Notes: generated by a model from the sequence alone, not told the origin. Shown: positions 35,729 to 44,155, counted from the first letter of the stretch. The stretch is DNA of 64,000 nt from GCA-2705995 sp965661625 (GCA_965661625.1 CBFIEM010000001.1:186001-250000); one strand, 5' to 3'. Program-made: numbers and translations.

Positions 35729-36296
35729 AACTTCGTTGATTTAAATACGTTTCGATTACTTGTGGAAAATGAGTGCATTCTAAATTTCGAATTTTCGCTG
35801 CTAAGCTTTCGATAGATTCCTCTGCTGAAAGTTCACAGGTGTATTGTGCTATTACCTTCCCTTCATCAAAGCGCTCATTAACTTCATGTATGGTTATTCC
35901 GCTTATTTGCTCACCCGCCTCAATAACTGCGCTGTGAACATGCATTCCATACATGCCTTGGCCGCCATATTTTGGTAAGAGCGATGGGTGAATATTAAGC
36001 ATCGGATACGCCCTAACCACGGCAGTGGGAATAAGCCAAAGAAAGCCTGCGAGAATAACAACATCGATTTCAAAAGCCTTGAGTTCTGAAATGAGTGATT
36101 CTCCATTGAAGTCTTTGCGTGCGACAACTTTAACAGGGATATTAAATGGCTTCATGCGTTCCAATACGGGAGCTGTTGGGTTATTGCAGATCAATAACGC
36201 GACTTCTCCAGTTGCCTTTTCTTGAAAGAAGTTCGTTATATTCACCGCATTGGAGCCATTGCCAGATGCGAATATTGCTATGCGTTTTGCCTTCAT
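35718..36296 (-). CDS. purN: Phosphoribosylglycinamide formyltransferase
   Basis: The 192-residue enzyme transfers formyl from 10-formyl-tetrahydrofolate to GAR, step 3 of purine synthesis. Landmarks are ASGNGSNAVN (phosphate loop, 10-19), LAGFLWLIP, the catalytic Asn-His in NIHPSLLPKYGGQGMYG and the conserved Asp in ERFDEGKVIAQ. An exact -7 box lies 12 bases upstream. It leads the purN-marC-GH3 unit and is divergent from the deiodinase-like gene. Confidence 0.95.
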   Translation of the reverse strand: MKAKRIAIFASGNGSNAVNITNFFQEKATGEVALLICNNPTAPVLERMKPFNIPVKVVARKDFNGESLISELKAFEIDVVILAGFLWLIPTAVVRAYPMLNIHPSLLPKYGGQGMYGMHVHSAVIEAGEQISGITIHEVNERFDEGKVIAQYTCELSAEESIESLAAKIRNLECTHFPQVIETYLNQRSYEH

Positions 36297-36307
36297 TATA
36301 CCGGAAC

Positions 36308-36315
36308 CAAAAGTA
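36308..36315 (-). promoter_or_regulatory. Putative -7 box of purN
   Basis: The reverse strand reads TACTTTTG, an exact TAnnTTTG match 11 bases before the ATG at 36296. The leader would be very short. Confidence 0.45.
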
Positions 36316-36360
36316 GTATTTATGTGCCACTAAATTGTCACAAGCAAATACCGAATACCC

Positions 36361-37026
36361 ATGAATAACGAAGCATTTATTCCCTACAGTCACCCCACAT
36401 ATAATGATGAGGAAATGACCTCAAGAAGCGACGCGTTTTACAGCTGGCTTAATTCGCGAAGAACTGTTCGTGACTTCTCAACTGAGCCAATCCCCCCTCA
36501 GGTTATTGACAACCTTATTCTAGCTGCGGGCACAGCGCCTTCGGGGGCTCACAAACAGCCTTGGACATTTTGCGTGGTTACCAACCCCGTTGTGAAACAA
36601 AAAATCCGAGAAGCCGCAGAAGCGGAAGAATATGAAAACTACACCCGAAGAATGAGTGATGAATGGCTAAACGATTTAAAACCATTTGGGACAGACCACC
36701 ACAAGCCTTTTCTTGAATACGCACCCGCGTTGATTGTCGTCATGAAACAATCCTACGACTTGAACGCCGATGGAGAACGTCAAACACACTATTACGTAAA
36801 CGAATCTGTGGGTATAGCAGTCGGCATGCTGTTAAGTGCGATTCATAATGCCGGCTTAGTAGCATTAACGCATACTCCGAGCCCAATGATGTTTTTAAAG
36901 CGGTTGTTAAACCGTCCTAAAAATGAACAACCCTTCCTACTCATCCCTATTGGGAAACCAGCAAAAGGAACGGAAGTACCTGATATTAGTAGAAAAACAA
37001 TTGATGAACTAATTGTCCGGTATTGA
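36361..37026 (+). CDS. Flavin-dependent nitroreductase-fold protein, probable iodotyrosine deiodinase homologue
   Basis: The 221-residue FMN protein aligns, from memory, over nearly its full length with vertebrate iodotyrosine deiodinase (IYD). Shared blocks are SRRTVRDFS (FMN phosphate arginines), AAGTAPSGAHKQPWTF (55-70), NAGLVALTHTP and the C-terminal LIPIGKPAKG. The three lid residues that hold the iodotyrosine zwitterion in IYD (human E157, Y161, K182) are present with identical spacing as E90, Y94 and K115. Generic nitroreductases do not keep this triad. Bacterial IYD homologues with deiodinase activity are known, for example from Haliscomenobacter. No membrane anchor precedes the domain, so it is cytosolic. 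The physiological substrate in a bacterium is open. Confidence 0.82.
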   Translation: MNNEAFIPYSHPTYNDEEMTSRSDAFYSWLNSRRTVRDFSTEPIPPQVIDNLILAAGTAPSGAHKQPWTFCVVTNPVVKQKIREAAEAEEYENYTRRMSDEWLNDLKPFGTDHHKPFLEYAPALIVVMKQSYDLNADGERQTHYYVNESVGIAVGMLLSAIHNAGLVALTHTPSPMMFLKRLLNRPKNEQPFLLIPIGKPAKGTEVPDISRKTIDELIVRY

Positions 37027-37271
37027 GGCCAGCCGTTTATTTTGTTGAAAGTCAGCGGAGAATTGTATCTTCTCTGCGAGCCTTGATGTGTTGAAAAACA
37101 CACGAATTGGGCTCTTATTTGTTCAACATGCACATACAAACGAACCATAGAAATACATTAAACTGCTTCTATTCTAGAAATAACAAGGGATTCATACAGG
37201 TTTCAAAAATTTGATTTTAAAACCAAGTTTGTTTTCTTTGCACCGTTTTTAAACTATTAAAACAAAACAAA
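37027..37271 (+). other. Non-coding gap before acpP with hairpin and promoter
   Basis: This is the largest gene-free stretch in the window. It holds a hairpin GCGGAGAA/TTCTCTGC (37055-37062 and 37070-37077, one wobble, 7-base loop) without a T-tail, a distant inverted pair TGTTGAA/TTCAACA about 40 bases later, and the acpP promoter at its right end. No open reading frame with family signal is seen. Confidence 0.5.
37210..37240 (+). promoter_or_regulatory. Putative promoter of acpP-fabF
   Basis: TTTG (37210-37213) and TTTCTTTG (37233-37240, one mismatch to TAnnTTTG) are separated by 19 bases, the usual spacing of the Bacteroidota -33/-7 promoter. The ATG of acpP follows 31 bases on. Confidence 0.5.
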
Positions 37272-37508
37272 ATGTCAGATATTAAAAGCAAAGTGACGGC
37301 TATCATCGTTGATAAGCTAGGGGTTGACGAAAGCGAAGTAGCTCCAGAGTCTTCATTCACAAATGACTTGGGTGCTGATTCCCTTGACACCGTTGAGCTA
37401 ATCATGGAATTCGAAAAGGAGTTCAACATTGCAATTCCAGACGATCAAGCCGAAAATATCGCGACTGTTGGTGAAGCGGTAAAATACATCGAAGAGAACA
37501 TCGGCTAG
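37272..37508 (+). CDS. acpP: Acyl carrier protein
   Basis: The 78-residue acidic protein carries growing fatty acids on a phosphopantetheine attached to S37 in LGADSLDTVEL. Length and the four-helix pattern are normal for type II ACP. It is followed after 29 bases by fabF, the usual arrangement, and has its own promoter in the upstream gap. Confidence 0.97.
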   Translation: MSDIKSKVTAIIVDKLGVDESEVAPESSFTNDLGADSLDTVELIMEFEKEFNIAIPDDQAENIATVGEAVKYIEENIG

Positions 37509-37537
37509 TAATTGGTAAAACCAAATACGACCTTATA

Positions 37538-38794
37538 ATGGAGTTAAAGAGAGTAGTTATAACAGGATTAGGCGCAGTTACACCAATAGGTAATACTGCT
37601 AATGAATACTGGGAAGGGCTAATTGCTGGTAAGCCAGGAGGAGCACTCATTACTCGTTTTGACACCGAACATTTCAAAACAAAATTTGCGTGTGAGGTCA
37701 AGGGTCTTGACCTCGCCGCTCATTTTGATCGAAAAGAAGGTCGAAAGCTAGATTTATTCAGCAAATACGCCATGATTGTGAGCGAAGAGGCTGTGCAAGA
37801 CGCAGGCATCGCTAATGGTGTATTGAACCCAGATCGAGTAGGGGTAATTTGGGGTTCTGGTATTGGTGGAATTCAAACTTTCCAAGAGGAAGTCGAAAAT
37901 TTTGTCGATAACAACCGTGTGCCTCGTTTTAACCCATTCTTTATTCCAAAAATGATTGCTGATATTGCCTCGGGAAACATCTCCATCAAATATGGTTTCC
38001 GTGGTCCTAACTTCAGCACCATTTCTGCTTGTGCATCTTCGAGCAACGCGATGATTGATGCATTCAATTACATTCGTTTAGGTAAAGCTGACGCTATTAT
38101 TGCGGGAGGTTCTGAAGCTGCTATAAACGAATCGGGAATAGGAGGGTTTAACGCCCTACAAGCACTCTCAAAGCGCAACGATTCTCCTGAAACTGCTTCA
38201 CGCCCGTTCGACAAAGACCGCGATGGTTTTGTTATGGGTGAAGGTGGTGGTGCTGTTGTGCTTGAATCACTTGAAAGCGCACTTAGTCGTGGTGCCAAAA
38301 TTTATGCAGAGGTTGCCGGAGGTGGAATGAGTGCTGATGCACACCACATTACAGCTCCACACCCTGAAGGTTTAGGCGCACTAAATGTTATGCATGCTGC
38401 ATTAGATGATCACGGCGATGTTCAATTATCAGATATTGGATACATTAACGTGCATGGTACATCTACTCCTCTCGGCGATATAGCTGAAACCAAAGCGATT
38501 AAATCTGTTTTTGGCGAACACGCTTACAATTTGAATATCAGCTCAACGAAATCCATGACTGGCCATTTACTTGGAGCAGCTGGTGCTATTGAGGCAATTG
38601 CAACAATTTTAGCGGTCAAGAATGACATTGTTCCTCCAACGATTAATCACTTTACTGATGACCCAGAGCTCGATCCAGAATTAAATTTCACCTTTAACAA
38701 AGCTCAGAAGCGCACCGTAAACGCCGCACTTACTAACACGTTTGGGTTTGGTGGACACAATGCTTCCGTGGTGTTTAAGAAATTTGAAGCTTAA
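37538..38794 (+). CDS. fabF: Beta-ketoacyl-ACP synthase II
   Basis: The 418-residue condensing enzyme elongates acyl-ACP with malonyl-ACP. The Cys-His-His triad is visible: C165 in STISACASSSNAM, a histidine in NVHGTSTPLGD, and a histidine in KSMTGHLLGAAGA. The final NTFGFGGHNAS motif is intact. Its 3' end overlaps the likely start of rnc, so fabF and rnc are translationally linked. Confidence 0.97.
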   Translation: MELKRVVITGLGAVTPIGNTANEYWEGLIAGKPGGALITRFDTEHFKTKFACEVKGLDLAAHFDRKEGRKLDLFSKYAMIVSEEAVQDAGIANGVLNPDRVGVIWGSGIGGIQTFQEEVENFVDNNRVPRFNPFFIPKMIADIASGNISIKYGFRGPNFSTISACASSSNAMIDAFNYIRLGKADAIIAGGSEAAINESGIGGFNALQALSKRNDSPETASRPFDKDRDGFVMGEGGGAVVLESLESALSRGAKIYAEVAGGGMSADAHHITAPHPEGLGALNVMHAALDDHGDVQLSDIGYINVHGTSTPLGDIAETKAIKSVFGEHAYNLNISSTKSMTGHLLGAAGAIEAIATILAVKNDIVPPTINHFTDDPELDPELNFTFNKAQKRTVNAALTNTFGFGGHNASVVFKKFEA

Positions 38795-39503
38795 TCTCGC
38801 ATCCCTTTTTCGTAAAAACCGCGCTCCTCTTTCCGCTCAAGAAAGACAGCTGGTAGAATTATTAGGTTTTGTTCCTTCCAACTGGACGTTTTACCACAAG
38901 GCCTTTAGGCACAAATCGATTTACCCGAGTTTATCGCAAAACAACGAACGCCTCGAGTTTTTAGGTGACTCGGTGCTAGATTTGATTATTTCCGAATACG
39001 TTTTTGATTACTTTCCAAAACGAACAGAAGGGTATTTAACTAAAATGCGCTCAAAGATTGTGAGTCGGAAAATGCTCAATAAGCTTGCCCTTAAACTTGA
39101 GCTTAACACCTACATTGAAGCAATCATTGATGTAAAACAAGATCAAACCTCATTGCATGGGAATGCACTCGAAGCCCTTGTGGGAGCTATTTATAGAGAT
39201 CAGGGGTACGCAATTGCACGTTCCTTTGTGATCTCCAAACTGATTACCCCATATGTCGATATGGGTAAAATAAAAAATGCAGAGACCGATTTTAAAAGTC
39301 GCTTGTTGGAGTGGAGTCAAAAAACTAAAACGGAACTGCGTTTTGAAACAATTGAACTTCCGCCCAACTCAACTGCCAACTTTCGTTTTGAGGCAAGCGT
39401 TATTATTGGCGATAAAGAAGTTGGAAAGGCAACGTGTACTTCCAAAAAAAGGGCAGAGCAGAAAGCCGCTGCCGCTGTCTGGAAAACGGTCCTTAACAAT
39501 TAA
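38760..39503 (+). CDS. rnc: Ribonuclease III
   Basis: The double-strand-specific endonuclease, 247 residues from the ATG at 38760, processes rRNA and other RNAs. The signature NERLEFLGDSVLD (62-74) holds the catalytic acidic residues, and a second acidic site is in HGNALEALVGAIYRD. A C-terminal dsRNA-binding domain follows (about 175-245, KRAEQKAAAAVWK). The start is uncertain: the ATG at 38760 and a TTG at 38784 both lie inside fabF, giving a 35- or 11-base overlap. fabF-rnc adjacency is common in this phylum. Confidence 0.93.
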   Translation: MLPWCLRNLKLNLASLFRKNRAPLSAQERQLVELLGFVPSNWTFYHKAFRHKSIYPSLSQNNERLEFLGDSVLDLIISEYVFDYFPKRTEGYLTKMRSKIVSRKMLNKLALKLELNTYIEAIIDVKQDQTSLHGNALEALVGAIYRDQGYAIARSFVISKLITPYVDMGKIKNAETDFKSRLLEWSQKTKTELRFETIELPPNSTANFRFEASVIIGDKEVGKATCTSKKRAEQKAAAAVWKTVLNN

Positions 39504-39568
39504 ATATTCGCTTGGGGATTCTCGCCTCGCGGACCTTTTGTATTTTCGACACTTACTAACGAACAACT

Positions 39569-39988
39569 ATGGCTAAAGCTCGTTTAGACTTTGAGTTTGA
39601 ATATGACTTTTACCTGCTAGCAATAGCGTGTCATCAACGCGACTATAAGTTAGCTTTTACCGTAGGAAAACAGCTCGAGTGTGAGCTTGCTCGCGTTGAA
39701 GATCATCAAGTTCAACTCGCCAATAATGAAGTTGGGGAGTTTGCACATTTTTTTTGGGAGAATGACGGTGGCCACTATGCCTACCACCTCATAAGCAACA
39801 AAAGTGGGGCGGGCTATCTAGTGCCAGAGCACAAGACAGCAGATTATTTTTTCATTATAACAGGCATGTATGACAACCTCGAACTGACTGAAATGGCAAC
39901 TGGGATTCGACAATCAGATGTAGTACTAACCGCATTTGAAGTAGATCCCAATGGCTTGAAGTCACGTGATAAACTAATACTAGAATGA
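39569..39988 (+). CDS. IPExxxVDY-family protein
   Basis: The 139-residue protein belongs to a Bacteroidota family named after a conserved motif; here it reads VPEHKTADY (85-93). Function unknown. The placement between rnc and pyk supports the call. Its stop overlaps the pyk start by 4 bases (ATGA), so it is translated together with pyruvate kinase. A TATTTTCG box (39541-39548, 7 of 8 to the -7 consensus) lies 20 bases upstream and may be its promoter. Confidence 0.82.
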   Translation: MAKARLDFEFEYDFYLLAIACHQRDYKLAFTVGKQLECELARVEDHQVQLANNEVGEFAHFFWENDGGHYAYHLISNKSGAGYLVPEHKTADYFFIITGMYDNLELTEMATGIRQSDVVLTAFEVDPNGLKSRDKLILE

Positions 39989-41412
39989 CAGGATTACAAA
40001 ACAAAACACGAATAGTAGCCACCATTGGGCCTGCTTCCGCTCCAAAAGAAGTTTTACGCGAGATGATTCTTTCTGGTGTAAATGTTTGTAGAATAAACTT
40101 TTCGCATGGCGCGCATGAAACCCATGGTAAGGTAATAGAAACTATACGGCAGCTCGACAGTGAGCTTGGAACTTTTACCGCTATTCTAGGAGACTTACAA
40201 GGGCCCAAGATTAGAATAGGAGAAGTTGAAAATAATGCCATTGAGCTGGTTAATGGAAAGGAGCTAGTAATTACCACTAAAGAACAACTGGGAACTGCTG
40301 AGCGCGTTTATTTAACCTACACACAGTTTCCAAAAGATGTTTCAAAAGGCGACAAACTGCTTATTGACGACGGAAAACTTATGCTCGAAGTAACCCACAC
40401 CAATGAGGTTGATGAGGTAACAACTAAAGTCATTCACGGGGGAACACTTTCTTCCAAAAAAGGAGTAAACTTACCCAATACTAAAATTTCAATGCCCTGC
40501 TTAACAGAAAAGGACTTGAAGGATTTAGATTTTGCTTTGGACTGTAACTTATCCTGGATTGCCCTTTCCTTTGTTAGAAAAGCATCTGATATTGAAGAGC
40601 TCAAGGCCATTATTAAAAAACGAAAGGCGAACTCTAAGGTTATTGCTAAGATTGAAAAGCCGGAAGCTATCGACAACCTGGATGAGATTATTGATGCAAC
40701 GGATGCTGTTATGGTTGCTCGGGGAGATTTGGGGGTGGAAATTCCGATGCAGAATGTTCCCCTCATTCAAAAGGAAATTGTAGAAAAAAGCAAGCGCCAA
40801 GCAAAGCCCGTTATTATCGCCACACAGATGATGGAGAGCATGATTACGAACATTTCTCCAACACGTGCTGAAGTAACGGATGTGGCAAACGCTGTGATGG
40901 ACGGAGCCGATGCGGTTATGTTGTCTGGAGAAACTTCGGTTGGAGACTTTCCTGTTGAGGTGATTAAAGCAATGTATAAGATCTTAATTCGCACTGAAAG
41001 TTATCCTGGAATTTACCACAAGGAAGTTGCTCCTGAGTATGAGTCCGATCGATTTATCAGTGATTCTGTCTGTTATTCTGCAGTGCGCATGCAAGAGCGA
41101 ACGCGCGCTAAAGGAATTATTACCATGACACATTCGGGTTATACGGCTTTCAAAATATCAAGCTTCCGTCCAAACTGTAACATCTTTGTATTTACCGGAA
41201 ATGCCAGCATCCTAAATATGTTGAGCCTAGTATGGGGGGTACGCGGTTTCTACTACGATAAATTCGTAAGTACAGATCATACCATCGATGATATCAAATT
41301 CATCTTGAAAAAGAATGAGTTCTTGCGTTCTGGTGATCTTGCAATTAACATCGCAAGTATGCCAATTGCCAGTAAAGGAATGTCTAACATGATTCGCCTG
41401 AGCAAGGCTTAA
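39985..41412 (+). CDS. pyk: Pyruvate kinase
   Basis: The 475-residue enzyme makes pyruvate and ATP from phosphoenolpyruvate in the last step of glycolysis. Visible are ATIGPAS (10-17), CRINFSHG (about 31-38), the catalytic lysine and metal site in VIAKIEKPEAIDNLDEI, MVARGDLGVEIP and the MMESMITNISPTRAEVTDVANAV block. Length is normal for bacterial type II enzymes. Its TAA stop shares a TTAA palindrome with the stop of the convergent pheS. Confidence 0.97.
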   Translation: MTGLQNKTRIVATIGPASAPKEVLREMILSGVNVCRINFSHGAHETHGKVIETIRQLDSELGTFTAILGDLQGPKIRIGEVENNAIELVNGKELVITTKEQLGTAERVYLTYTQFPKDVSKGDKLLIDDGKLMLEVTHTNEVDEVTTKVIHGGTLSSKKGVNLPNTKISMPCLTEKDLKDLDFALDCNLSWIALSFVRKASDIEELKAIIKKRKANSKVIAKIEKPEAIDNLDEIIDATDAVMVARGDLGVEIPMQNVPLIQKEIVEKSKRQAKPVIIATQMMESMITNISPTRAEVTDVANAVMDGADAVMLSGETSVGDFPVEVIKAMYKILIRTESYPGIYHKEVAPEYESDRFISDSVCYSAVRMQERTRAKGIITMTHSGYTAFKISSFRPNCNIFVFTGNASILNMLSLVWGVRGFYYDKFVSTDHTIDDIKFILKKNEFLRSGDLAINIASMPIASKGMSNMIRLSKA

Positions 41413-42437
41413 TCACTTGCAGCTGTAAATTGCTTGAGAAAGCGTATGTCGTTCTCACTGTAAAGGCGTAAGTCGTTCACCGTGTAGCGCAGCTGCGCAA
41501 TACGCTCTACTCCCATGCCAAAGGCATAGCCACTATAAACATTGGGGTCTATTCCACAATTTGAAAGCACATTAGGGTCAACCATTCCGCAGCCCATGAT
41601 TTCAAGCCATCCTGTGTACTTGCATACATTGCAGCCTTTTTGGTTGCATAACGTACACGAAACATCTACTTCTGCGGAAGGCTCCGTGAATGGGAAGTAC
41701 GAGGGCCTTAAACGAATTTTCGCTTTATCCCCGAATAGTTCTTTTGCAAAATAGTAAAGGGTTTGCTTCAAGTCAGCAAACGACACCTTTTTATCGATGT
41801 ACAGGCCTTCTACTTGGTGAAAAAAGCAATGTGCTCTGGCGCTAATTGCTTCATTTCTATAAACTCGGCCAGGCATAATCATTCGAATGGGGGGTTCTTG
41901 ATTTTCCATTACCCGCACCTGTACCGAGGATGTATGCGTCCGCAACGCTAAATCGTCTTGGTCACCTTCCACAAAAAAGGTGTCCTGCATATCCCGAGCA
42001 GGGTGTTCTTCAGGAAAGTTTAATGCAGTAAAGTTGTGCCAATCATCTTCAACCTCTGGCCCTTCTGCAACCGTAAATCCAATGTTTCTAAATATTCGAA
42101 CTAATTCTTCTTGAATAATGGATATTGGGTGACGCGACCCCAACTGCTCAGGAAAAGCAGGCCTTGTGAAGTCCATGGTGTTGTCGCGGTTCGTTTTTTG
42201 CTTGCCCGCAGTGGCATTTAAAGCATCAAACTTTTCTTGGGCTTGGGTTTTAAGCTCATTAAGTTGTTGACCAAACGCTTTTTTTTGATCATTTGGAACC
42301 TCTTTAAACGAAGCAAAAAGTCCTTTAATCACTCCTTTTGTTCCCAAGTACTTAATGCGGAATGCTTCAAGCTCTTCTGGGCTATCAGTATGAAAGCTTC
42401 TTATTGCTTCTAAATGCGTTTTAATTTGATCAATCAT
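41409..42437 (-). CDS. pheS: Phenylalanyl-tRNA synthetase alpha subunit
   Basis: The 342-residue catalytic class II subunit has an N-terminal coiled-coil tRNA-binding arm (about 1-95), motif 2 in VYRNEAISARAHCFFHQVEGL, an acidic/cysteine region CTLCNQKGCNVCKYTGWLEIMGCGMV and motif 3 in GFAFGMGVERIAQLRY-like sequence near the C-terminus. The two CxxC-like pairs before GCGMV are common in bacterial PheS. pheT is not in this window. An exact -7 box is at 42454-42461. Confidence 0.96.
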   Translation of the reverse strand: MIDQIKTHLEAIRSFHTDSPEELEAFRIKYLGTKGVIKGLFASFKEVPNDQKKAFGQQLNELKTQAQEKFDALNATAGKQKTNRDNTMDFTRPAFPEQLGSRHPISIIQEELVRIFRNIGFTVAEGPEVEDDWHNFTALNFPEEHPARDMQDTFFVEGDQDDLALRTHTSSVQVRVMENQEPPIRMIMPGRVYRNEAISARAHCFFHQVEGLYIDKKVSFADLKQTLYYFAKELFGDKAKIRLRPSYFPFTEPSAEVDVSCTLCNQKGCNVCKYTGWLEIMGCGMVDPNVLSNCGIDPNVYSGYAFGMGVERIAQLRYTVNDLRLYSENDIRFLKQFTAASD

Positions 42438-42453
42438 AGCGCCTAATTTGCTG

Positions 42454-42461
42454 CAAAGGTA
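42454..42461 (-). promoter_or_regulatory. Putative -7 box of pheS
   Basis: The reverse strand reads TACCTTTG, an exact TAnnTTTG match 16 bases before the pheS ATG. Confidence 0.5.
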
Positions 42462-42484
42462 TCACATTGAACTGTTATGTGGTC

Positions 42485-43321
42485 CTACTTTTCAACCATC
42501 TCCATGGTCATCCACACATCCTGTTTTGGTCGATTATTTCCATCTACTGGTTGAGCAGCTATGCTATCCAATATTTCCAAGCCAGAAACAACCTCCCCGA
42601 AAACGGTGTAACTACCGTCTAAATGTGGTGTGCCGCCAATTGTGGAGTACAATTCAATCTGTTTAGGGGTTAATTTAATGGAGTCCCAGTTGGCCGCTGC
42701 CTTTTTTTCCATTACCGCCGTTAACGAATCAATTTGCACTTGCGATTTAGAGGCCATTGCCTGCATGTAAACTGCTCGAAATTCAGATTGGTCCTTGGCT
42801 TGCAATACACTCATCACTGCTTTCTGCTTACGCATTTGGTTTGTGCGCTCTTCCATTTCCTGCAATTCCTGTTCAGAAAAAACTTTGCCTTGCACAATGT
42901 AAAACTGAGAGCCTGAGCTTGCTTTTGAAGGATTAACATCATCACCCATTCGCGCAGCTGCTATTACCCCACGCTTATGAAATATGCCAGGCACAAACTC
43001 CGCCGGAATTGTATAACCCGGACCTCCGTCTCCCAATTTTTTACCTGCTTTAGCTCGGCGAGAATCGGGGTCGCCTCCTTGAATCATAAATGAGGAAATT
43101 ACGCGGTGAAAAAGAGTGCTGTCGTAATAACCAGAGTCAACAAGCGACAAGAAATTGGCCTTATGCAAAGGTGTTTCATCATAGAGCTTAACCTTCATGG
43201 TGCCATAAGGGGTGTGAATCGCTATTAGCTCGTTCTTGCTAGGCAGAAACCCTGAAATTAGCGCTATAAATACCCCCGTTCCAATCCCCCAAATGACCAT
43301 TCGTTTTATTGACATAAGCAT
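42485..43321 (-). CDS. Cyclophilin-type peptidyl-prolyl isomerase, membrane-anchored
   Basis: The protein is 278 residues from the ATG at 43321. A single N-terminal hydrophobic span (about 9-25) acts as signal or anchor. The cyclophilin domain has TPYGTMKVKLYDETPLHKANF, the catalytic-arginine block YYDSTLFHRVISSFMIQGGD, GSQFYIVQGK and a final YTVFGEVVSGLEILDSI. A helical insert of about 75 residues (rich in Glu, Gln, Lys; EQELQEMEERTNQMRKQKA) sits between the last two blocks, which single-domain cyclophilins lack. It likely folds proteins in the periplasm. In-frame ATGs at 43315 and 43300 are alternative starts. Confidence 0.88.
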   Translation of the reverse strand: MLMSIKRMVIWGIGTGVFIALISGFLPSKNELIAIHTPYGTMKVKLYDETPLHKANFLSLVDSGYYDSTLFHRVISSFMIQGGDPDSRRAKAGKKLGDGGPGYTIPAEFVPGIFHKRGVIAAARMGDDVNPSKASSGSQFYIVQGKVFSEQELQEMEERTNQMRKQKAVMSVLQAKDQSEFRAVYMQAMASKSQVQIDSLTAVMEKKAAANWDSIKLTPKQIELYSTIGGTPHLDGSYTVFGEVVSGLEILDSIAAQPVDGNNRPKQDVWMTMEMVEK

Positions 43322-43394
43322 GATAGTTAACTCTTTTTTGTTCAGTTGGGCTAAAATTAAGATATTTACAGACTGTTTCATTCACTTTACAGCA

Positions 43395-43805
43395 ATGACA
43401 AAGCACATCTTCGCATTTTTATTCTTGATTTCTTTAGGGTTTGTTAGTTGTAACAACGATGAAGAAGATACAATTGCACAGATTAACGTAGTTAACGAAG
43501 AAGGCCAGCGGGTTGGGAATGCAGCAGTAGCATTCACGTGCCAGTCTTCATACGACCCTCCTCGTCCGTGTAATATTCAGATCACTGGACAAGCAAATGG
43601 TTCAGGCTTTTACGAACGTAAATTTGACTTACCAGCAGTATTGGTGGTAAGTGCTTTCCGCGTTGTGCGTGACACAACTGTTGTTGGCGTATTGCCAGAT
43701 ACAACCATGATTATTACGCGTGACAGCTTGTGCGGTGAAAGCTTTATTTCTATTCAAGAAGGAGAGACAACTAAGAAGACAGTGGTTGTTTACGAATGTA
43801 ATTGA
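43395..43805 (+). CDS. Small uncharacterised lipoprotein
   Basis: I do not recognise this 136-residue protein. It has a lipoprotein signal (GFVSC, C19) followed by an acidic linker (NNDEEDTIA) and a beta-rich domain with NVVNEEGQRVGNAAVAFTC, which resembles a carboxypeptidase-regulatory/Ig-like fold. Four further cysteines (around 54, 64, 115 and the penultimate residue) could pair. The acidic residues right after C19 fit the surface-export signal described for Bacteroidota lipoproteins, so it may be on the cell surface. The 3' end overlaps the convergent gene by 35 bases. Confidence 0.65.
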   Translation: MTKHIFAFLFLISLGFVSCNNDEEDTIAQINVVNEEGQRVGNAAVAFTCQSSYDPPRPCNIQITGQANGSGFYERKFDLPAVLVVSAFRVVRDTTVVGVLPDTTMIITRDSLCGESFISIQEGETTKKTVVVYECN

Positions 43806-44115
43806 TAACAGCCTCTTTCATTAAGCGATCTTGTTCTTCCGACTTTAAATGTGGAAGTTTTTTTAATCGCTTGTAGTGCGGCCAGCCTTCTGAATCTTCA
43901 CCTTCGTACTCATAATAGCCATACGGAACAAGCAGTGTGCACACAGCAATGTGCATGATGTTCACTTTTTCATCTTTAGAAAAGGTTTGAAATCCTTTTC
44001 CTAGTTCCTGAAGTCCAATTAAATACAGGACTGCATCCAGGTCCATGTCGCCTCCAAACCGAGATTCTAGCAGCGCCAACGTTTCGCGCCATTCTTTTTG
44101 AAATTCAAAATCCAT
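43771..44115 (-). CDS. Conserved small hypothetical protein
   Basis: This 114-residue soluble protein has no signal peptide and no known motif. The sequence (FQKEWRETLALLESRFGGDMDLDAVLYLIGLQELG, then FSKDEKVNIMHIAVCTLL) is regular and mostly helical, with a basic C-terminus, and looks like a conserved cytoplasmic protein of the phylum. The ATG at 44115 is chosen; an upstream TTG at 44127 is possible. An exact -7 box (44139-44146, TAACTTTG on the reverse strand) lies 23 bases before it, which supports a real gene. It overlaps the lipoprotein gene by 35 bases at the 3' end. Confidence 0.68.
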   Translation of the reverse strand: MDFEFQKEWRETLALLESRFGGDMDLDAVLYLIGLQELGKGFQTFSKDEKVNIMHIAVCTLLVPYGYYEYEGEDSEGWPHYKRLKKLPHLKSEEQDRLMKEAVINYIRKQPLSS

Positions 44116-44138
44116 ATGTGCTAACAATTGAATGTGGG

Positions 44139-44146
44139 CAAAGTTA
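44139..44146 (-). promoter_or_regulatory. Putative -7 box of the small hypothetical gene
   Basis: The reverse strand reads TAACTTTG, an exact TAnnTTTG match in the divergent spacer with cvpA. Confidence 0.45.
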
Positions 44147-44155
44147 CACCGTGTT

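Noticed and set aside
39855..40277. 140-codon reverse frame over the start of pyk
   Set aside because: It is antisense to well-conserved pyruvate kinase, without recognisable domains; a frame shadow.
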